Positions 1 through 8,080 are shown, counted from the first letter of the stretch. The stretch is 17,048 nucleotides of DNA from Candidatus Omnitrophica bacterium CG1_02_40_15 (GCA_001871815.1 MNVP01000050.1:1-17048); one strand, 5' to 3'. Numbers and translations are program-made. The notes: generated by a model from the sequence alone, not told the origin.

Positions 1-131
1 CCAAGCGTAACGCATTTGGTCGTAGCTTGCAGCCTGTTATATACATCAGGAAGCCTTAGCAATCCAATACATCCAAATACATCAAATCCTAATCCCAATA
101 TAATAAAAATATATCCTATTATTTGTTGCAT
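1..131 (-). CDS. mrpG: MrpG/MnhG antiporter subunit, N-terminal part (runs off left edge)
   Basis: The first 43 residues of a small membrane protein are visible, starting at an ATG (131) behind a GGAAGG Shine-Dalgarno sequence eight bases upstream. The protein opens with one hydrophobic helix followed by a GLLRLPDVYNRLQATTK segment, the family signature around the conserved 'RLPDvyxRlqAxTK' of MrpG/MnhG/PhaG. MrpG is a small subunit of the multisubunit cation/proton antiporter. It follows mrpF by about 60 bp, in the usual E-F-G order, which supports the call. The C-terminal half lies outside the window, so completeness cannot be judged. Confidence 0.88.
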   Translation of the reverse strand, partial: MQQIIGYIFIILGLGFDVFGCIGLLRLPDVYNRLQATTKCVTL

Positions 132-141
132 AATTTTTACC

Positions 142-189
142 TTCCGCGTTAATTCCGCGATAAGTTTTTCAGTTCTGCGTAGTTCCGCG
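142..189. repeat. Short direct repeats of TTCCGCG between mrpF and mrpG
   Basis: The heptamer TTCCGCG occurs at 142-148, 153-159 and 183-189, with a one-mismatch copy (TTCTGCG) at 172-178. Spacing is 11, 19 and 11 bp. On the minus strand this reads CGCGGAA, and the copy nearest mrpG supplies its Shine-Dalgarno sequence. Function unknown. Confidence 0.6.
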
Positions 190-190
190 T

Positions 191-553
191 TTATTCATCA
201 AAACCTCTTCCTTCCAGATACTTTGCCAGCGCAAGAGCTCCTATAAAACTCTGTAATGCCCATGCAATAGCAATATCCAGATACCAGTCCCTTCCTGTAG
301 AAATACTTAAGATTGCGCAAAAACCTACTATCAGAATCCCAAGCGTATCAATTGCAACTGCCCTGTCAGCAGGCGTTGGGCCAGCCATAACCCTGAAAAG
401 GCACATTACAAAACAAAGCATAAGAATGAAAAAACAATGCGCCAGAAAACTAGACTGCCAGCTCAATAAAGACGGTATAGGATACAGCATTATAAATAAT
501 AAACTAGCTGCCAGAATACCAAAACCAATTAACCAGCGTATATTTTTCTTCAT
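191..553 (-). CDS. mrpF: MrpF/MnhF antiporter subunit
   Basis: A protein of about 120 residues with the MrpF signature FRVMAGPTPADRAVAIDT in its middle, flanked by hydrophobic helices. MrpF subunits are integral membrane parts of Mrp Na+/H+ antiporters. I prefer the ATG at 553, four bases after the mrpE stop, with a GAG seven bases upstream. An in-frame TTG at 565 would overlap mrpE by 8 bp and add four residues. Typical MrpF proteins are about 90 residues; this one has roughly 30 extra N-terminal residues that form an additional hydrophobic segment (IRWLIGFGILAASLLFIML). The position between mrpE and mrpG is canonical. Confidence 0.88.
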   Translation of the reverse strand: MKKNIRWLIGFGILAASLLFIMLYPIPSLLSWQSSFLAHCFFILMLCFVMCLFRVMAGPTPADRAVAIDTLGILIVGFCAILSISTGRDWYLDIAIAWALQSFIGALALAKYLEGRGFDE

Positions 554-557
554 ATAA

Positions 558-1088
558 TCACTCAAATACTTTCTTCAGAATATTTTCAAATTTACCTGCT
601 ATTTCCTGCGTTGCCTTATCTACATCCTGCGTTTTTACATCAATCCAATGAATGTAAAGGACCCCATTTTCAGCGTCAATATCCACGCATAATGTCCCTG
701 GAGTAAGGGTGATCGAATTCGCAAGAAATGTCAATCCTGTATCAGATCTCAAAGTAGTCTTCACTTTTACAATTCCTGGATTAATTGGAAGCCTTGGATT
801 TAATACTCTCATTGCAACATCTATATTCGCTTTCAGGCACTCCCACAAAAATACAGGCACATAATAAGAAAACCAGAGATATCTTGTTATATGCCCAAAA
901 TGATGGGGCGTGCCCCGTACCTGAGCGAAGCGAATGGTATGGGGCCTTTGGCTAAATAAATCACCTGTTATAAACGTAACAAAAGCCGAAACTATCAATC
1001 CGACTATTAAATGCTGGAGGCCCAGAGGCCATGTCAAAAAAGCCCATACCAGAAATCCTATTATGAACAATACAATCTTACTCTTCAT
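558..1088 (-). CDS. mrpE: MrpE/MnhE antiporter subunit with a repeat-encoded insertion
   Basis: A 176-residue protein of the MrpE family. Two N-terminal transmembrane helices (about residues 5-42) are followed by the conserved soluble part, with NPGIVKVKTTL and LANSITLTPGTLCVDI, diagnostic of MnhE. It is a membrane subunit of the Mrp module. Residues about 48-60 (RPHTIRFAQVRGT) are encoded by a palindromic repeat at 911-946, which also occurs at the end of hypD. The family normally passes directly from the second helix to the 'ryl.f..Yvpvf..e' segment, so this looks like an in-frame insertion. The start codon lies just beyond a repeat-rich gap; a GAGGAG eleven bases upstream is the likely ribosome site. 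Confidence 0.9.
   Translation of the reverse strand: MKSKIVLFIIGFLVWAFLTWPLGLQHLIVGLIVSAFVTFITGDLFSQRPHTIRFAQVRGTPHHFGHITRYLWFSYYVPVFLWECLKANIDVAMRVLNPRLPINPGIVKVKTTLRSDTGLTFLANSITLTPGTLCVDIDAENGVLYIHWIDVKTQDVDKATQEIAGKFENILKKVFE
911..946. repeat. Palindromic repeat (family B) inside mrpE
   Basis: A 36-bp G+C-rich imperfect palindrome (GCCCC at one end, GGGGC at the other) with the core GAGCGAAGCGA. It matches 13966-14003 at nearly every position. It lies within the mrpE coding sequence, is free of stops in the frame used, and adds about 12 residues. Confidence 0.85.
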
Positions 1089-1207
1089 CCTTCGACGCGC
1101 TCCTCATTCCATTCGTCGCTTGTGGTTCGACTCTACTCACCATGCCTCGAAACATGCCGAGCGCAGTCGAGGCACTCAGGATGACCCTGAGCTTGTCGAA
1201 TGGGTCT
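1089..1207. repeat. Composite intergenic repeat between mrpD and mrpE
   Basis: The whole 119-bp gap looks repeat-derived. It holds an inverted repeat with arms GCCTCGA and TCGAGGC (1144-1173 region) and the string CCTGAGCTTGTCGAA, which recurs near 9660. The minus-strand copy reads GAGGAG about eleven bases before the mrpE start, so the element appears to supply the mrpE ribosome binding site. No promoter or gene was seen here. Confidence 0.65.
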
Positions 1208-2716
1208 TCATTTTGCTGCTGCCTCCAAAACAACACCAGCATAGCCTGTGCCTTTTAATATTACAGCTACTGCATCATCCAGAAAAAACCTCAAAGACGG
1301 TATTAGCAGAAGGCCGCCGAATATACATATAATAGCAAGGCATACCATGGAAAATAGCATCGCAAAAGGCGCTTCTTTGATATTTTTAAATTTATCTTTT
1401 ATTTCTCCAAGGAAAGCAAACTTTTGCACCTTCATAAATGAGGCCAGGGTAAGGATGCTTCCTATCACTGCGCAAATAGCATATCCAAAATTGCCTTTCT
1501 GTAAACATGCGATAATAATTATGGCCTTGCTAAAAAACCCATTAAAAGGCGGTATGCCTGCGATAGACATTGAAGCCACAAGATTAGTTTTTGCAGTTAC
1601 TGGCATTAGTTTCCCAAGGCCGCCTGTTTCTTTTAAATCCCTTGTGCCAGTAGCGTAGTCTACTGCGCCTGAATTCAAAAAAAGTAACGACTTAAAAACT
1701 GAATGGTTAAATAAATGGAATAGCCCGCCAAGTATCCCTAGAGGCGTCCCAAGCCCAATACCCAATATCACATAACCTATCTGGCTTATAGAATGATACG
1801 CCAGTAATCTCTTTAAATCCCATTGCGACAAGGCAAGCACAACTCCTACTATCATAGAGATGGCTCCTAAAAACATCAATACTGTAAGATAGCCTTGAGT
1901 AGCGCCTATTATATTAAAGAAAATCCTAATCAGTGAATAAATTCCGAGCGTTTTTATTAAAACTCCTGAAAGCATGGCAGAAATCGAAGCAGGGGCAGAC
2001 GGATGAGCGTCTGGAAGCCATGCGTGAAACGGAACAAGAGCGGATTTTAATCCAAACCCCATTAAAAACAGCACCCCTACAAAAGGTATAACCCATTCAT
2101 TCTGCTTATTGCTTAAAACCCTGGCCATATCTGCCATATTCAAAGTAGAAGTAAAACTGTATAAAAATGCGATACCTATAAAAATAAAAGTTGAGGCAAC
2201 AGAGCCCATAATCGCATATTTAAAAGATGCCTCCAGCTCTTCTGCTTCTGTGCCAAATGCTACCAGCGCATAACTGGCAATAGAAGCAATCTCAAGAAAT
2301 ACAAAAAGATTAAATAAGTCTCCTGTTATTATCAAGCCATTCATACCACAGACCATTAAAGAAAATAATGTAAAAAACTTTGGTTTGTCAGTGTATTGTT
2401 CCATATAGGGCAAAGAATATACTGCTACAAAAAATGCAATAAGGTTTACAGTTATAAGCATAAAACAAGACAGGCCATCCAGCACCATGCAAATGCCAAA
2501 TGGCGGCGTCCAACCGCCTATCTTGTAAATCATGATCTTTCCAGCGCTAGAATTAAGCAAAAACCTGGCATAAAGAGAAAAGGATAGAAGCGCCAAACTG
2601 CTTATAAAAATTATAGTCTCGCTGGAACGCTTGATAAATTTGCCTACAAGCGATATCAAAAACGCTGCAGCCAGCGGAATAATTACAAATAAAGGAATTA
2701 TAGTTGCGCTATTCAT
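1208..2716 (-). CDS. mrpD: MrpD/MbhH-type antiporter subunit (NuoN/NuoL superfamily)
   Basis: A 502-residue, highly hydrophobic protein with about 14 predicted transmembrane helices. It belongs to the proton-translocating NADH-quinone oxidoreductase/Mrp antiporter family. Visible family motifs include FVFLEIASIASYALVAFG, the channel segment FHAWLPDAHPSAPASISAML followed by a conserved lysine (SGVLIKTLGIY), and AYHSISQIGYVILGIG. It is one of two large ion-channel subunits in this cluster and is predicted to move Na+ or H+ across the membrane. The ATG at 2716 overlaps the mrpC stop (TAATG), which suggests translational coupling. Length and order match MbhH/MrpD. Which ion it moves cannot be read from sequence. 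Confidence 0.92.
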   Translation of the reverse strand: MNSATIIPLFVIIPLAAAFLISLVGKFIKRSSETIIFISSLALLSFSLYARFLLNSSAGKIMIYKIGGWTPPFGICMVLDGLSCFMLITVNLIAFFVAVYSLPYMEQYTDKPKFFTLFSLMVCGMNGLIITGDLFNLFVFLEIASIASYALVAFGTEAEELEASFKYAIMGSVASTFIFIGIAFLYSFTSTLNMADMARVLSNKQNEWVIPFVGVLFLMGFGLKSALVPFHAWLPDAHPSAPASISAMLSGVLIKTLGIYSLIRIFFNIIGATQGYLTVLMFLGAISMIVGVVLALSQWDLKRLLAYHSISQIGYVILGIGLGTPLGILGGLFHLFNHSVFKSLLFLNSGAVDYATGTRDLKETGGLGKLMPVTAKTNLVASMSIAGIPPFNGFFSKAIIIIACLQKGNFGYAICAVIGSILTLASFMKVQKFAFLGEIKDKFKNIKEAPFAMLFSMVCLAIICIFGGLLLIPSLRFFLDDAVAVILKGTGYAGVVLEAAAK

Positions 2717-3054
2717 TAGCCCTTAAGCCTCTTTATCTTTGTGATATCAAATGTCCCGTATTTTTCATAAATTCTAATCGCAATGGATATAACAAGCGCT
2801 GTAACCCCAAGGCCTATAACAATAGAAGTCAATACCAATGCCTGAGGAAGCGGATCTACCATATTAAGTATGTTCTGGTCCTTGGCATCTATAGGCGCTC
2901 TTCCATGAAAACGATAGCCCATGAGCACAAAGAATAGGTTCATGGCATATTCCATTATACCTAGCCCGATTATCATTTTTACAATGTTTCGCTTGCGCAA
3001 TACGCCGTAAAGCCCAACGCAGAATAATATAAGACATAAAAAATAAAGTATCAT
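2716..3054 (-). CDS. mrpC: MrpC/MnhC (NuoK-like) antiporter subunit
   Basis: A 112-residue protein with three transmembrane helices, homologous to NuoK. Recognisable segments are GLYGVLRKRNIVKMIIGLGIMEYA, with the conserved helix-2 glutamate (in MEYA), and DPLPQALVLTSIVIGLGVTA, the hallmark of MrpC/MnhC. It is part of the ion-translocating membrane arm. The ATG at 3054 has a GGAT six bases upstream. It lies 10 bp after mrpB and overlaps mrpD by one base. Length is normal for the family. Confidence 0.93.
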   Translation of the reverse strand: MILYFLCLILFCVGLYGVLRKRNIVKMIIGLGIMEYAMNLFFVLMGYRFHGRAPIDAKDQNILNMVDPLPQALVLTSIVIGLGVTALVISIAIRIYEKYGTFDITKIKRLKG

Positions 3055-3064
3055 AATACAATCC

Positions 3065-3505
3065 TTACTTTGATCTCTCCAATACTACCAATGCCAGAAA
3101 AATTGCAAATAACCCTACGCCGACCTTTATGCCTATTGCGATATTGCTCAAAGGTATAGTGCCTGCGCTGAAAAGATTAAAAGGGCTTCCTTTCGCTAAG
3201 ATGTTCAAAAAGAACGACCCTCTTAAAAACCCCAGCAATGCTACTAGTAAAAACATCATTGCTCCAATGGATTCCAGATTTGATGCCAGATTCTTTGAAA
3301 CTCTAGAAACAGCAACATCTTTTCCAAAAGCAAGCATGAGGTGCACAAAAGATAACGCTACAATCACCCCTCCTGCAAAACCGCCTCCCGGGGAAAGATG
3401 GCCATGCAAGATAATATAAATGCCGAAAAGCAGGATCAGCCCTACTGTCAGCCGCGTAATTGTTTTTACTATCAGCGTCATGCCTGTTTCTGGATTATTT
3501 ATCAT
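3065..3505 (-). CDS. mrpB: MrpB/MnhB (MbhF-like) antiporter subunit
   Basis: A 146-residue membrane protein with four predicted helices. The segment GIYIILHGHLSPGGGFAGGVIVA carries the GHxxPGGGFxGG motif of MrpB/MnhB. It is a structural subunit of the Mrp antiporter module. The start at 3505 overlaps the preceding stop (ATGA), indicating translational coupling with the MbhDE-like gene. Length is typical. Confidence 0.93.
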   Translation of the reverse strand: MINNPETGMTLIVKTITRLTVGLILLFGIYIILHGHLSPGGGFAGGVIVALSFVHLMLAFGKDVAVSRVSKNLASNLESIGAMMFLLVALLGFLRGSFFLNILAKGSPFNLFSAGTIPLSNIAIGIKVGVGLFAIFLALVVLERSK

Positions 3506-4023
3506 TCTTTCTTCTTTCTCCCCGGCTTGCGCAATATCGCCATTATACCTATTACAGAAGTAAATAAAACCGTTGCCTCTCCCAAGGTGTCATATGCCCT
3601 GAAATCCAGTATTACAGCAGTTACAATATTAACTGCGCCTGTCTTGGATACGCCTTCTTGCAGGTATTTTTTTACAACCTCCATTATAGGTTCGCCAAAA
3701 CGAGGAAGCTCTCTTAATGCCAGCCAGCTGAACAATAAGAAAACAGCAATAAATCCAAGCGTAGAAAGTGCATTAAAAACCCATCTGCCTTCGATAACAA
3801 GCGGAAGGTCTTTATTAATTGTGGCTCTGATTAGAATAATTAAACACAATATCTCTACCACTAACTGTGTAATTGCCAAGTCTGGCGCCTTAAGCACAAG
3901 AAAAGCCAAACATAACGCAAAGCCAACCGCCCCTACAGCAATTACGCTTGAAAGAAGATCCTTTACTTCAATCGCAACTATTGCAGCAAAAATCATGAAT
4001 ATTAAAAGTATATGCAGTTCCAT
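3502..4023 (-). CDS. Fused MbhD-MbhE-like subunit (MrpA C-terminal / MrpB N-terminal domains)
   Basis: A 173-residue membrane protein. The first half (about residues 1-75) has KAPDLAITQLVVEILCLIILI, the signature of the MbhD/DUF4040 domain (NuoJ-like). The second half has GAVNIVTAVILDFRAYDTLGE, the MbhE signature that corresponds to the C-terminus of MrpA. In Pyrococcus-type Mbh these are two small genes; here they form one reading frame. It probably anchors the channel subunits in the membrane arm. The ATG is at 4023, beyond a repeat-filled gap of 118 bp; its last codon overlaps the mrpB start. Confidence 0.9.
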   Translation of the reverse strand: MELHILLIFMIFAAIVAIEVKDLLSSVIAVGAVGFALCLAFLVLKAPDLAITQLVVEILCLIILIRATINKDLPLVIEGRWVFNALSTLGFIAVFLLFSWLALRELPRFGEPIMEVVKKYLQEGVSKTGAVNIVTAVILDFRAYDTLGEATVLFTSVIGIMAILRKPGRKKKE

Positions 4024-4141
4024 AGAACAATTCTCTGTTATTCTCGCATGTCATTGCGAGGAGCAAAGCGACGAAGCAATCTCAAAGATCTTTCGGATGC
4101 TCCTATTTGTCGCATTCTCAGGATAAATTCGGACTTATAAG
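4024..4141. repeat. Repeat-derived spacer between antiporter genes
   Basis: The 118-bp gap contains the widespread string TCATTGCGAGGAGC, then AAAGCGACGAAGCAATCTC, followed by a segment ending TTCTCAGGAT. From memory these are common intergenic bacterial interspersed repeats. No gene or promoter was seen. Confidence 0.55.
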
Positions 4142-5989
4142 TTACCTCAATAAGAATAAAAATAACCCCACCATGCCCAAAAGCGTCCATACTAAATATG
4201 TTGGAAGAACGCCATTATGCAGATACTGGAAAAATCCGCCTATCCCAAAAACAATTGACTTTCCCTGCTCATATATATCAAAAATGCCTGACTCTGCTTT
4301 TTTATAAATAAACTTTAGTAACCCAAGTTCTTTTACAGTATTATAAAATTCTGTTCCGGAAAGCCTCATATCTTCCTGTATCTGCTCCCCGCCTATGTAA
4401 GATTCGCTAACCCTTACGCCTTTAAAATTCCCAAGAAAATATATTATAACTCCTATGGCAAGCCCTATTAACAAAAATAAAGTGGCTTTTAAAGAAGGCC
4501 ATGTCCCTATAAAACTAAGGCCGGTATTTAAGGCTGGAACTATAAAATGCTTCAAAGGAATATTGTATGCAAATATTCCGAATATTATGCATAGAATTGC
4601 CAGGATAAGCGCTGGAAGCCACATCTGCCAAGAAACCTCGTTTCGTCGTTCGTCGTTCGCCCCTCGGCTTCGCTCGGGACTCCCTTCGGTCGTCGTTCGT
4701 CGTTCGTGACTCGGTGTTCCTAGAAAAATTGCGTGTATTAATTTTATAAAAGACGCTAGAGTAAGGCCGCTTCCAAATATAGCTGCCACAAGGCATATTA
4801 TCCATAATATCCCGCCTGATTTTCCCTTCTCTATCAGACCCTGATAAATCATCCATTTTGAGAAAAATCCGTTAAAAGGAGGAACACCTGATATTGCGCA
4901 GGATGCAACTAAGGTTGTAAAAAATGTTATTGGCATCATCTTGCTAAGCCCGCCTAAATTATCCAGTTCAGATGTTTTTGTTTTATATTCTACATTACCA
5001 GCTGATAAAAACAAGCAGCATTTGTATATAGCGTGATTCAGCATATGGAAAAGCCCACCCGCAATACCTATAGGGTTGCCTGTTCCTATGCCAAGCACCA
5101 TATAACCAACTTGACTTACCGCATGATAACCTAAAAGTTTTTTTAAATCATGCTGAACTAGAGCCATCATTACAGCTGCTATTATCGTAATTGAACCTAC
5201 TACCATAAGAATTGCATAAGTAAAACTATTCAGAATAAACACATCCAGCGCTAGCCTAGCTAGTAAATATATCCCTAGTAATTTATCCAGGCTTGCTGGT
5301 AAAAACGCAGTTACGCTGATAGGCGCTTCTTGCGCAACTCCGGGTATCCATGTATGAAAAGGCATTGCGCCTGCTTTTGCAAACGCTCCTATTATTATAA
5401 GTAAGAACGCCCAGAAGGCCAAAGGCGCATTTATGTCTATCCTCATATCGCTTAAATTCAAGGATTTGGTTATAAGCCATATCATACCAAAACCAAGTAT
5501 CATAAGGCTATCTGAGCCGCCTATTATAATAAATGTTTTCTTGCTTACTATAGCTGCCTTTGGGCCTGATATATTTATAAGGCCGTAAAGCGTAAAGCCC
5601 AGAAAACCCCATGAAATTAAAAGAAGTATCACATTATTTGAAATTACAGCCAGGATTGACGCGCCAATCGTCCATATTATATAGGTATAATAAGAAGAAA
5701 CGTCCTTATAAGAAGACATGAAGCGCATTGAATACAATGTAACTAAAAATCCGAAAAAACCTATTGCGAGCACGATAAACCTGGACAAACTGTCTACATA
5801 CAAATAACCCGCACTGTAGGGGAGGATCATTGATCCTCCCCTACAAAATATATTTATTGACCCTATGAACAGGTATAAAGACGTGATAAGGCTGAAAAAT
5901 TCTATAACCTTCCTGAATCTTTTAGGTATCAGTAATATAAATAATCCCGCTATTATTGAAACCAATATTGGCTCTAATAACATTTTCAT
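4142..5989 (-). CDS. Large NuoL/MrpA-like antiporter subunit (MbxH'/EchA-like) with two repeat-encoded insertions
   Basis: A 615-residue polytopic membrane protein of the proton/Na+-translocating antiporter family. Diagnostic segments are FHTWIPGVAQEAPISVTAFL with a following lysine (SLDKLLGIYLLARL) and GYHAVSQVGYMVLGIGTG. It sits directly after the hydrogenase large subunit and is the second big channel subunit beside MrpD. A C-terminal extension after about residue 510 carries a soluble stretch (VSESYIGGEQIQEDMRLSG) and a last helix. Two repeats lie inside the frame: residues about 49-59 (CRGGSMILPYS) from a 31-bp palindrome at 5815-5845, and residues about 428-450 (ERRTTTEGSPERSRGANDE) from 4641-4707. 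Both fall in predicted loops. No clear Shine-Dalgarno sequence precedes the ATG at 5989. Confidence 0.9.
   Translation of the reverse strand: MKMLLEPILVSIIAGLFILLIPKRFRKVIEFFSLITSLYLFIGSINIFCRGGSMILPYSAGYLYVDSLSRFIVLAIGFFGFLVTLYSMRFMSSYKDVSSYYTYIIWTIGASILAVISNNVILLLISWGFLGFTLYGLINISGPKAAIVSKKTFIIIGGSDSLMILGFGMIWLITKSLNLSDMRIDINAPLAFWAFLLIIIGAFAKAGAMPFHTWIPGVAQEAPISVTAFLPASLDKLLGIYLLARLALDVFILNSFTYAILMVVGSITIIAAVMMALVQHDLKKLLGYHAVSQVGYMVLGIGTGNPIGIAGGLFHMLNHAIYKCCLFLSAGNVEYKTKTSELDNLGGLSKMMPITFFTTLVASCAISGVPPFNGFFSKWMIYQGLIEKGKSGGILWIICLVAAIFGSGLTLASFIKLIHAIFLGTPSHERRTTTEGSPERSRGANDERRNEVSWQMWLPALILAILCIIFGIFAYNIPLKHFIVPALNTGLSFIGTWPSLKATLFLLIGLAIGVIIYFLGNFKGVRVSESYIGGEQIQEDMRLSGTEFYNTVKELGLLKFIYKKAESGIFDIYEQGKSIVFGIGGFFQYLHNGVLPTYLVWTLLGMVGLFLFLLR
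4641..4707. repeat. Family A repeat inside the 615-residue antiporter gene
   Basis: A G+C-rich block bounded by CGTCGTTCG-type units, with core CCCCTCGGCTTCGCTCGGG and ACTCCCTTCGGTCGTCG. It shares more than 40 nearly identical bases with the block in hypF (16352-16501). It is open in all six frames and here encodes an Arg/Glu/Thr/Ser-rich loop. Confidence 0.88.
5815..5845. repeat. 31-bp palindrome (family C) inside the antiporter gene
   Basis: A perfect inverted repeat with 15-bp arms beginning TGTAGGGGAGGATCA and a one-base centre. It belongs to the same TGTAGGGG...CCCCTACA family as 15494-15524, also 31 bp. It is read through in frame and encodes CRGGSMILPYS. Confidence 0.88.
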
Positions 5990-6000
5990 TATTATTTTTC

Positions 6001-6056
6001 GGGCCGATTAATAATCGGCCCCTACATTATTGTAGGGGCGGCATATTATGCCGCCC
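6001..6056. repeat. Triple-hairpin repeat at the 3' end of the large-subunit gene
   Basis: Two perfect inverted repeats, 6001-6021 (arms GGGCCGATTA) and 6036-6056 (arms GGGCGGCATA), are joined by a third one formed by CCCCTACA and TGTAGGGG. They look like two half-copies of family C set head to head. The right part encodes the last nine residues of the hydrogenase large subunit; the TAA stop (6029-6027) lies in the loop between the two halves. On the minus strand no U-tract follows, so it is not a classic terminator. Confidence 0.85.
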
Positions 6057-7223
6057 TCTCAATCTTTCTGTCTTTTCCTGCGAAAGCCTTATTAAATCCT
6101 GGCCATCCATTAATTTTTTACCCGTCTTATAATCTACCACTGCCATTCTCTCTGTGCAGCAATAACATGGGTCAACTGCAGCCAGGATTATTGTAGCGTC
6201 TGATATAGTCTCTCCAATTACTGCTTTTTTATTTGAGGCAATATTCATAAAACTAGGCGCTCTTATCTTATGCCTGACAGGGCTATTTCCGCCATCTGAC
6301 ATGATGTAATGAATTACCTCTCCTCTTGGCGCTTCATGCCTTCCAATCCCTTCCCCAGGAGGTATATCTTTTATATTTATATCTATCGGGCCTTTTGGCA
6401 TCTTATCAAGGCACTGAATTATTATATTTATAGATTCATAAAGTTCAAGTATCCTTACAACAGCTTTACTGTAGACATCTCCGCCTTCCCGTGTAATTAC
6501 CTTCCATTCTACTTTATCGTATGCCGCATACGGGTCGTCTTTCCTGACGTCAATGCCTACGCCAGACGCCCTTGCAGTAGGCCCGACTACACAATAATCA
6601 TGCGCATCTTCTTTTGTAAGAACCCCCACGCCTTCTGTCCTGGCATGAATAACAGGGTCATCCATTACAGCGCCTTTAAACATGTCAACCTTTGGAATTA
6701 AATCCCTTAACGTCTTTTTTATCCATGGGAAATCCTCTTCAGATATATCCCTTCTTGCTCCGCCAGGTTTCATCATTGCATAGTTCTGCCTGTTACCTGT
6801 GACGCGCTCGAATATATCAAGCACTGGTTCTCTGTATCTCCACGCCCACATCCAAACTGTGTTATATCCAAGAAAATGGCCTGCTAAGCCAAGCCACAGA
6901 AGATGGCTATGAATCCTTTCCAGTTCTCCTATGACTGTGCGTATATAAAGCGCTCTTTCAGGTGGAGTTACTCCGAGCAGATCATCTATAGCGTTCACAT
7001 AAGCAAAAGGATGTGAAGTAGAGCATATGCCGCATATCCTTTCAACCAGAAATGTCACTTGGTCAAAACTTTTGGATTCAGCTATCTTTTCAATAAGCCT
7101 GTGGTTATACCCGAGTTCTATATCGATATCCACTACAGTTTCGCCGTCCACATGCAGTTTGAAAAATTCAGGTTCGTCCTGCAATGGGTGGTATGGGCCT
7201 ATTGGAATAATCTTGTGCGCCAT
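6027..7223 (-). CDS. echE: Group 4 [NiFe] hydrogenase large subunit (NuoD-like, EchE/CooH type)
   Basis: A 398-residue catalytic subunit carrying the Ni-Fe site. The N-terminal motif ERICGICSTSH gives Cys64 and Cys67; the C-terminal motif DPCYCCTER gives Cys353 and Cys356. All four metal ligands are therefore present, which separates it from complex I NuoD. The fold continues with GHFLGYNTVWMWAWRYREP and GEVIHYIMSDGGNSPVRHKIRAPSF split across conserved helices. The ATG at 7223 has AAGGGA eight bases upstream and lies three bases after the NuoC-like stop. The last nine residues (GRHNMPPLQ) come from a palindromic repeat. No HycI-type maturation protease gene is in the window, and some group 4 enzymes are not C-terminally processed. 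Confidence 0.94.
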   Translation of the reverse strand: MAHKIIPIGPYHPLQDEPEFFKLHVDGETVVDIDIELGYNHRLIEKIAESKSFDQVTFLVERICGICSTSHPFAYVNAIDDLLGVTPPERALYIRTVIGELERIHSHLLWLGLAGHFLGYNTVWMWAWRYREPVLDIFERVTGNRQNYAMMKPGGARRDISEEDFPWIKKTLRDLIPKVDMFKGAVMDDPVIHARTEGVGVLTKEDAHDYCVVGPTARASGVGIDVRKDDPYAAYDKVEWKVITREGGDVYSKAVVRILELYESINIIIQCLDKMPKGPIDINIKDIPPGEGIGRHEAPRGEVIHYIMSDGGNSPVRHKIRAPSFMNIASNKKAVIGETISDATIILAAVDPCYCCTERMAVVDYKTGKKLMDGQDLIRLSQEKTERLRGRHNMPPLQ

Positions 7224-7226
7224 TGT

Positions 7227-7658
7227 CTAATCCCTTCTTAAAGGATAATTCTCTTTTGGCCAATCGTCTTTTAAAAGTAAATGCTTTAAATTCGGATGGC
7301 CTTTAAAATTCACTCCCAGCATTTCATGTATCTCCATCTCTATCCACTCTGCGCATTTCATCAAAGGCGTCAAGCTATCCACTTCCAGATCTGGCTTATT
7401 CATAATAATCCTTAATGTAACAATAAGCCCTATTTCATCTATTGAAAAATGATATAGGATCTCAACTGCTTTTCTTGTATCAACCCCAGACGCAGTAGAA
7501 AATCTTGCCTTTACATCATTAAAAAGATATTTTACTGTCTGAGTTAATATAGCTTTATTAATAGTAAAATATATCCTGTTTTTGGATTTATCCGTAAATT
7601 CTATCAGGCCTTTTCCTGACCGCACCTTTATGTTTTCAATTATCAGTTCTCTTTTCAT
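7227..7658 (-). CDS. echD: Hydrogenase NuoC-like subunit (complex I 30 kDa family, EchD type)
   Basis: A 143-residue soluble protein of the respiratory-chain 30 kDa family. The C-terminal signature WIEMEIHEMLGVNFKGHPNL, then LLKDDWPKENYPLRRD, is diagnostic. It is a structural subunit of the peripheral arm, placed between the small and large hydrogenase subunits. The start at 7658 overlaps the NuoB-like stop (ATGA), pointing to translational coupling. Length is as expected for group 4 hydrogenases, with the N-terminal third poorly conserved. Confidence 0.92.
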   Translation of the reverse strand: MKRELIIENIKVRSGKGLIEFTDKSKNRIYFTINKAILTQTVKYLFNDVKARFSTASGVDTRKAVEILYHFSIDEIGLIVTLRIIMNKPDLEVDSLTPLMKCAEWIEMEIHEMLGVNFKGHPNLKHLLLKDDWPKENYPLRRD

Positions 7659-8080
7659 TTTTTACCTGTCAATTCCTTAATCAATTTTACAATACCTGCT
7701 ATCATTGCCTCTGGTTTTGGAGGGCATCCTGGTATATAAACATCCACTGGTAAAACTGAATCCACTGGATTTGGGCAATTTGGCCCATTTCTGAATATGC
7801 CCTGGCCGCAGGAACAAGCGCCTATTGCGATAATTACGCAAGGTTTTGGCGCCTGCTCATAAACCTGTTTTATGCGAGGTATTGCCTTTAAATTCAAAGA
7901 ACCTGTTACAAGTATTGCATCTGCATGCCGGACGCTTCCAACAAGCGTTATGCCGAATCTTTCTACATCAAATCTTGGGGTCAATAAATCCAGTATTTCT
8001 ATATCGCAGTTATTGCAGCTGCCTGTTGACATGTGATATACCCATATGGATTTAGTTAAAGCCTTTAATTTAATATTCAT
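7655..8080 (-). CDS. echC: Hydrogenase small subunit (NuoB-like, EchC type)
   Basis: A 141-residue subunit that holds the proximal [4Fe-4S] cluster next to the Ni-Fe site. Likely ligands are Cys22 and Cys25 (TGSCNNCDIEIL), Cys89 within IGACSCGQGIF, and Cys119 in IPGCPPKPEAM. I chose the ATG at 8080, which gives the family's usual N-terminus. An in-frame GTG at 8107 would extend the protein by nine residues, but those codons fall within a repeat. No strong Shine-Dalgarno sequence precedes 8080. The stop overlaps the next gene's start. Confidence 0.93.
   Translation of the reverse strand: MNIKLKALTKSIWVYHMSTGSCNNCDIEILDLLTPRFDVERFGITLVGSVRHADAILVTGSLNLKAIPRIKQVYEQAPKPCVIIAIGACSCGQGIFRNGPNCPNPVDSVLPVDVYIPGCPPKPEAMIAGIVKLIKELTGKK

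Noticed and set aside
3398..4126. A 242-codon plus-strand open frame
   Set aside because: It lies antisense to mrpB and the MbhDE-like gene, which have clear family motifs; the plus-strand translation has no recognisable features.
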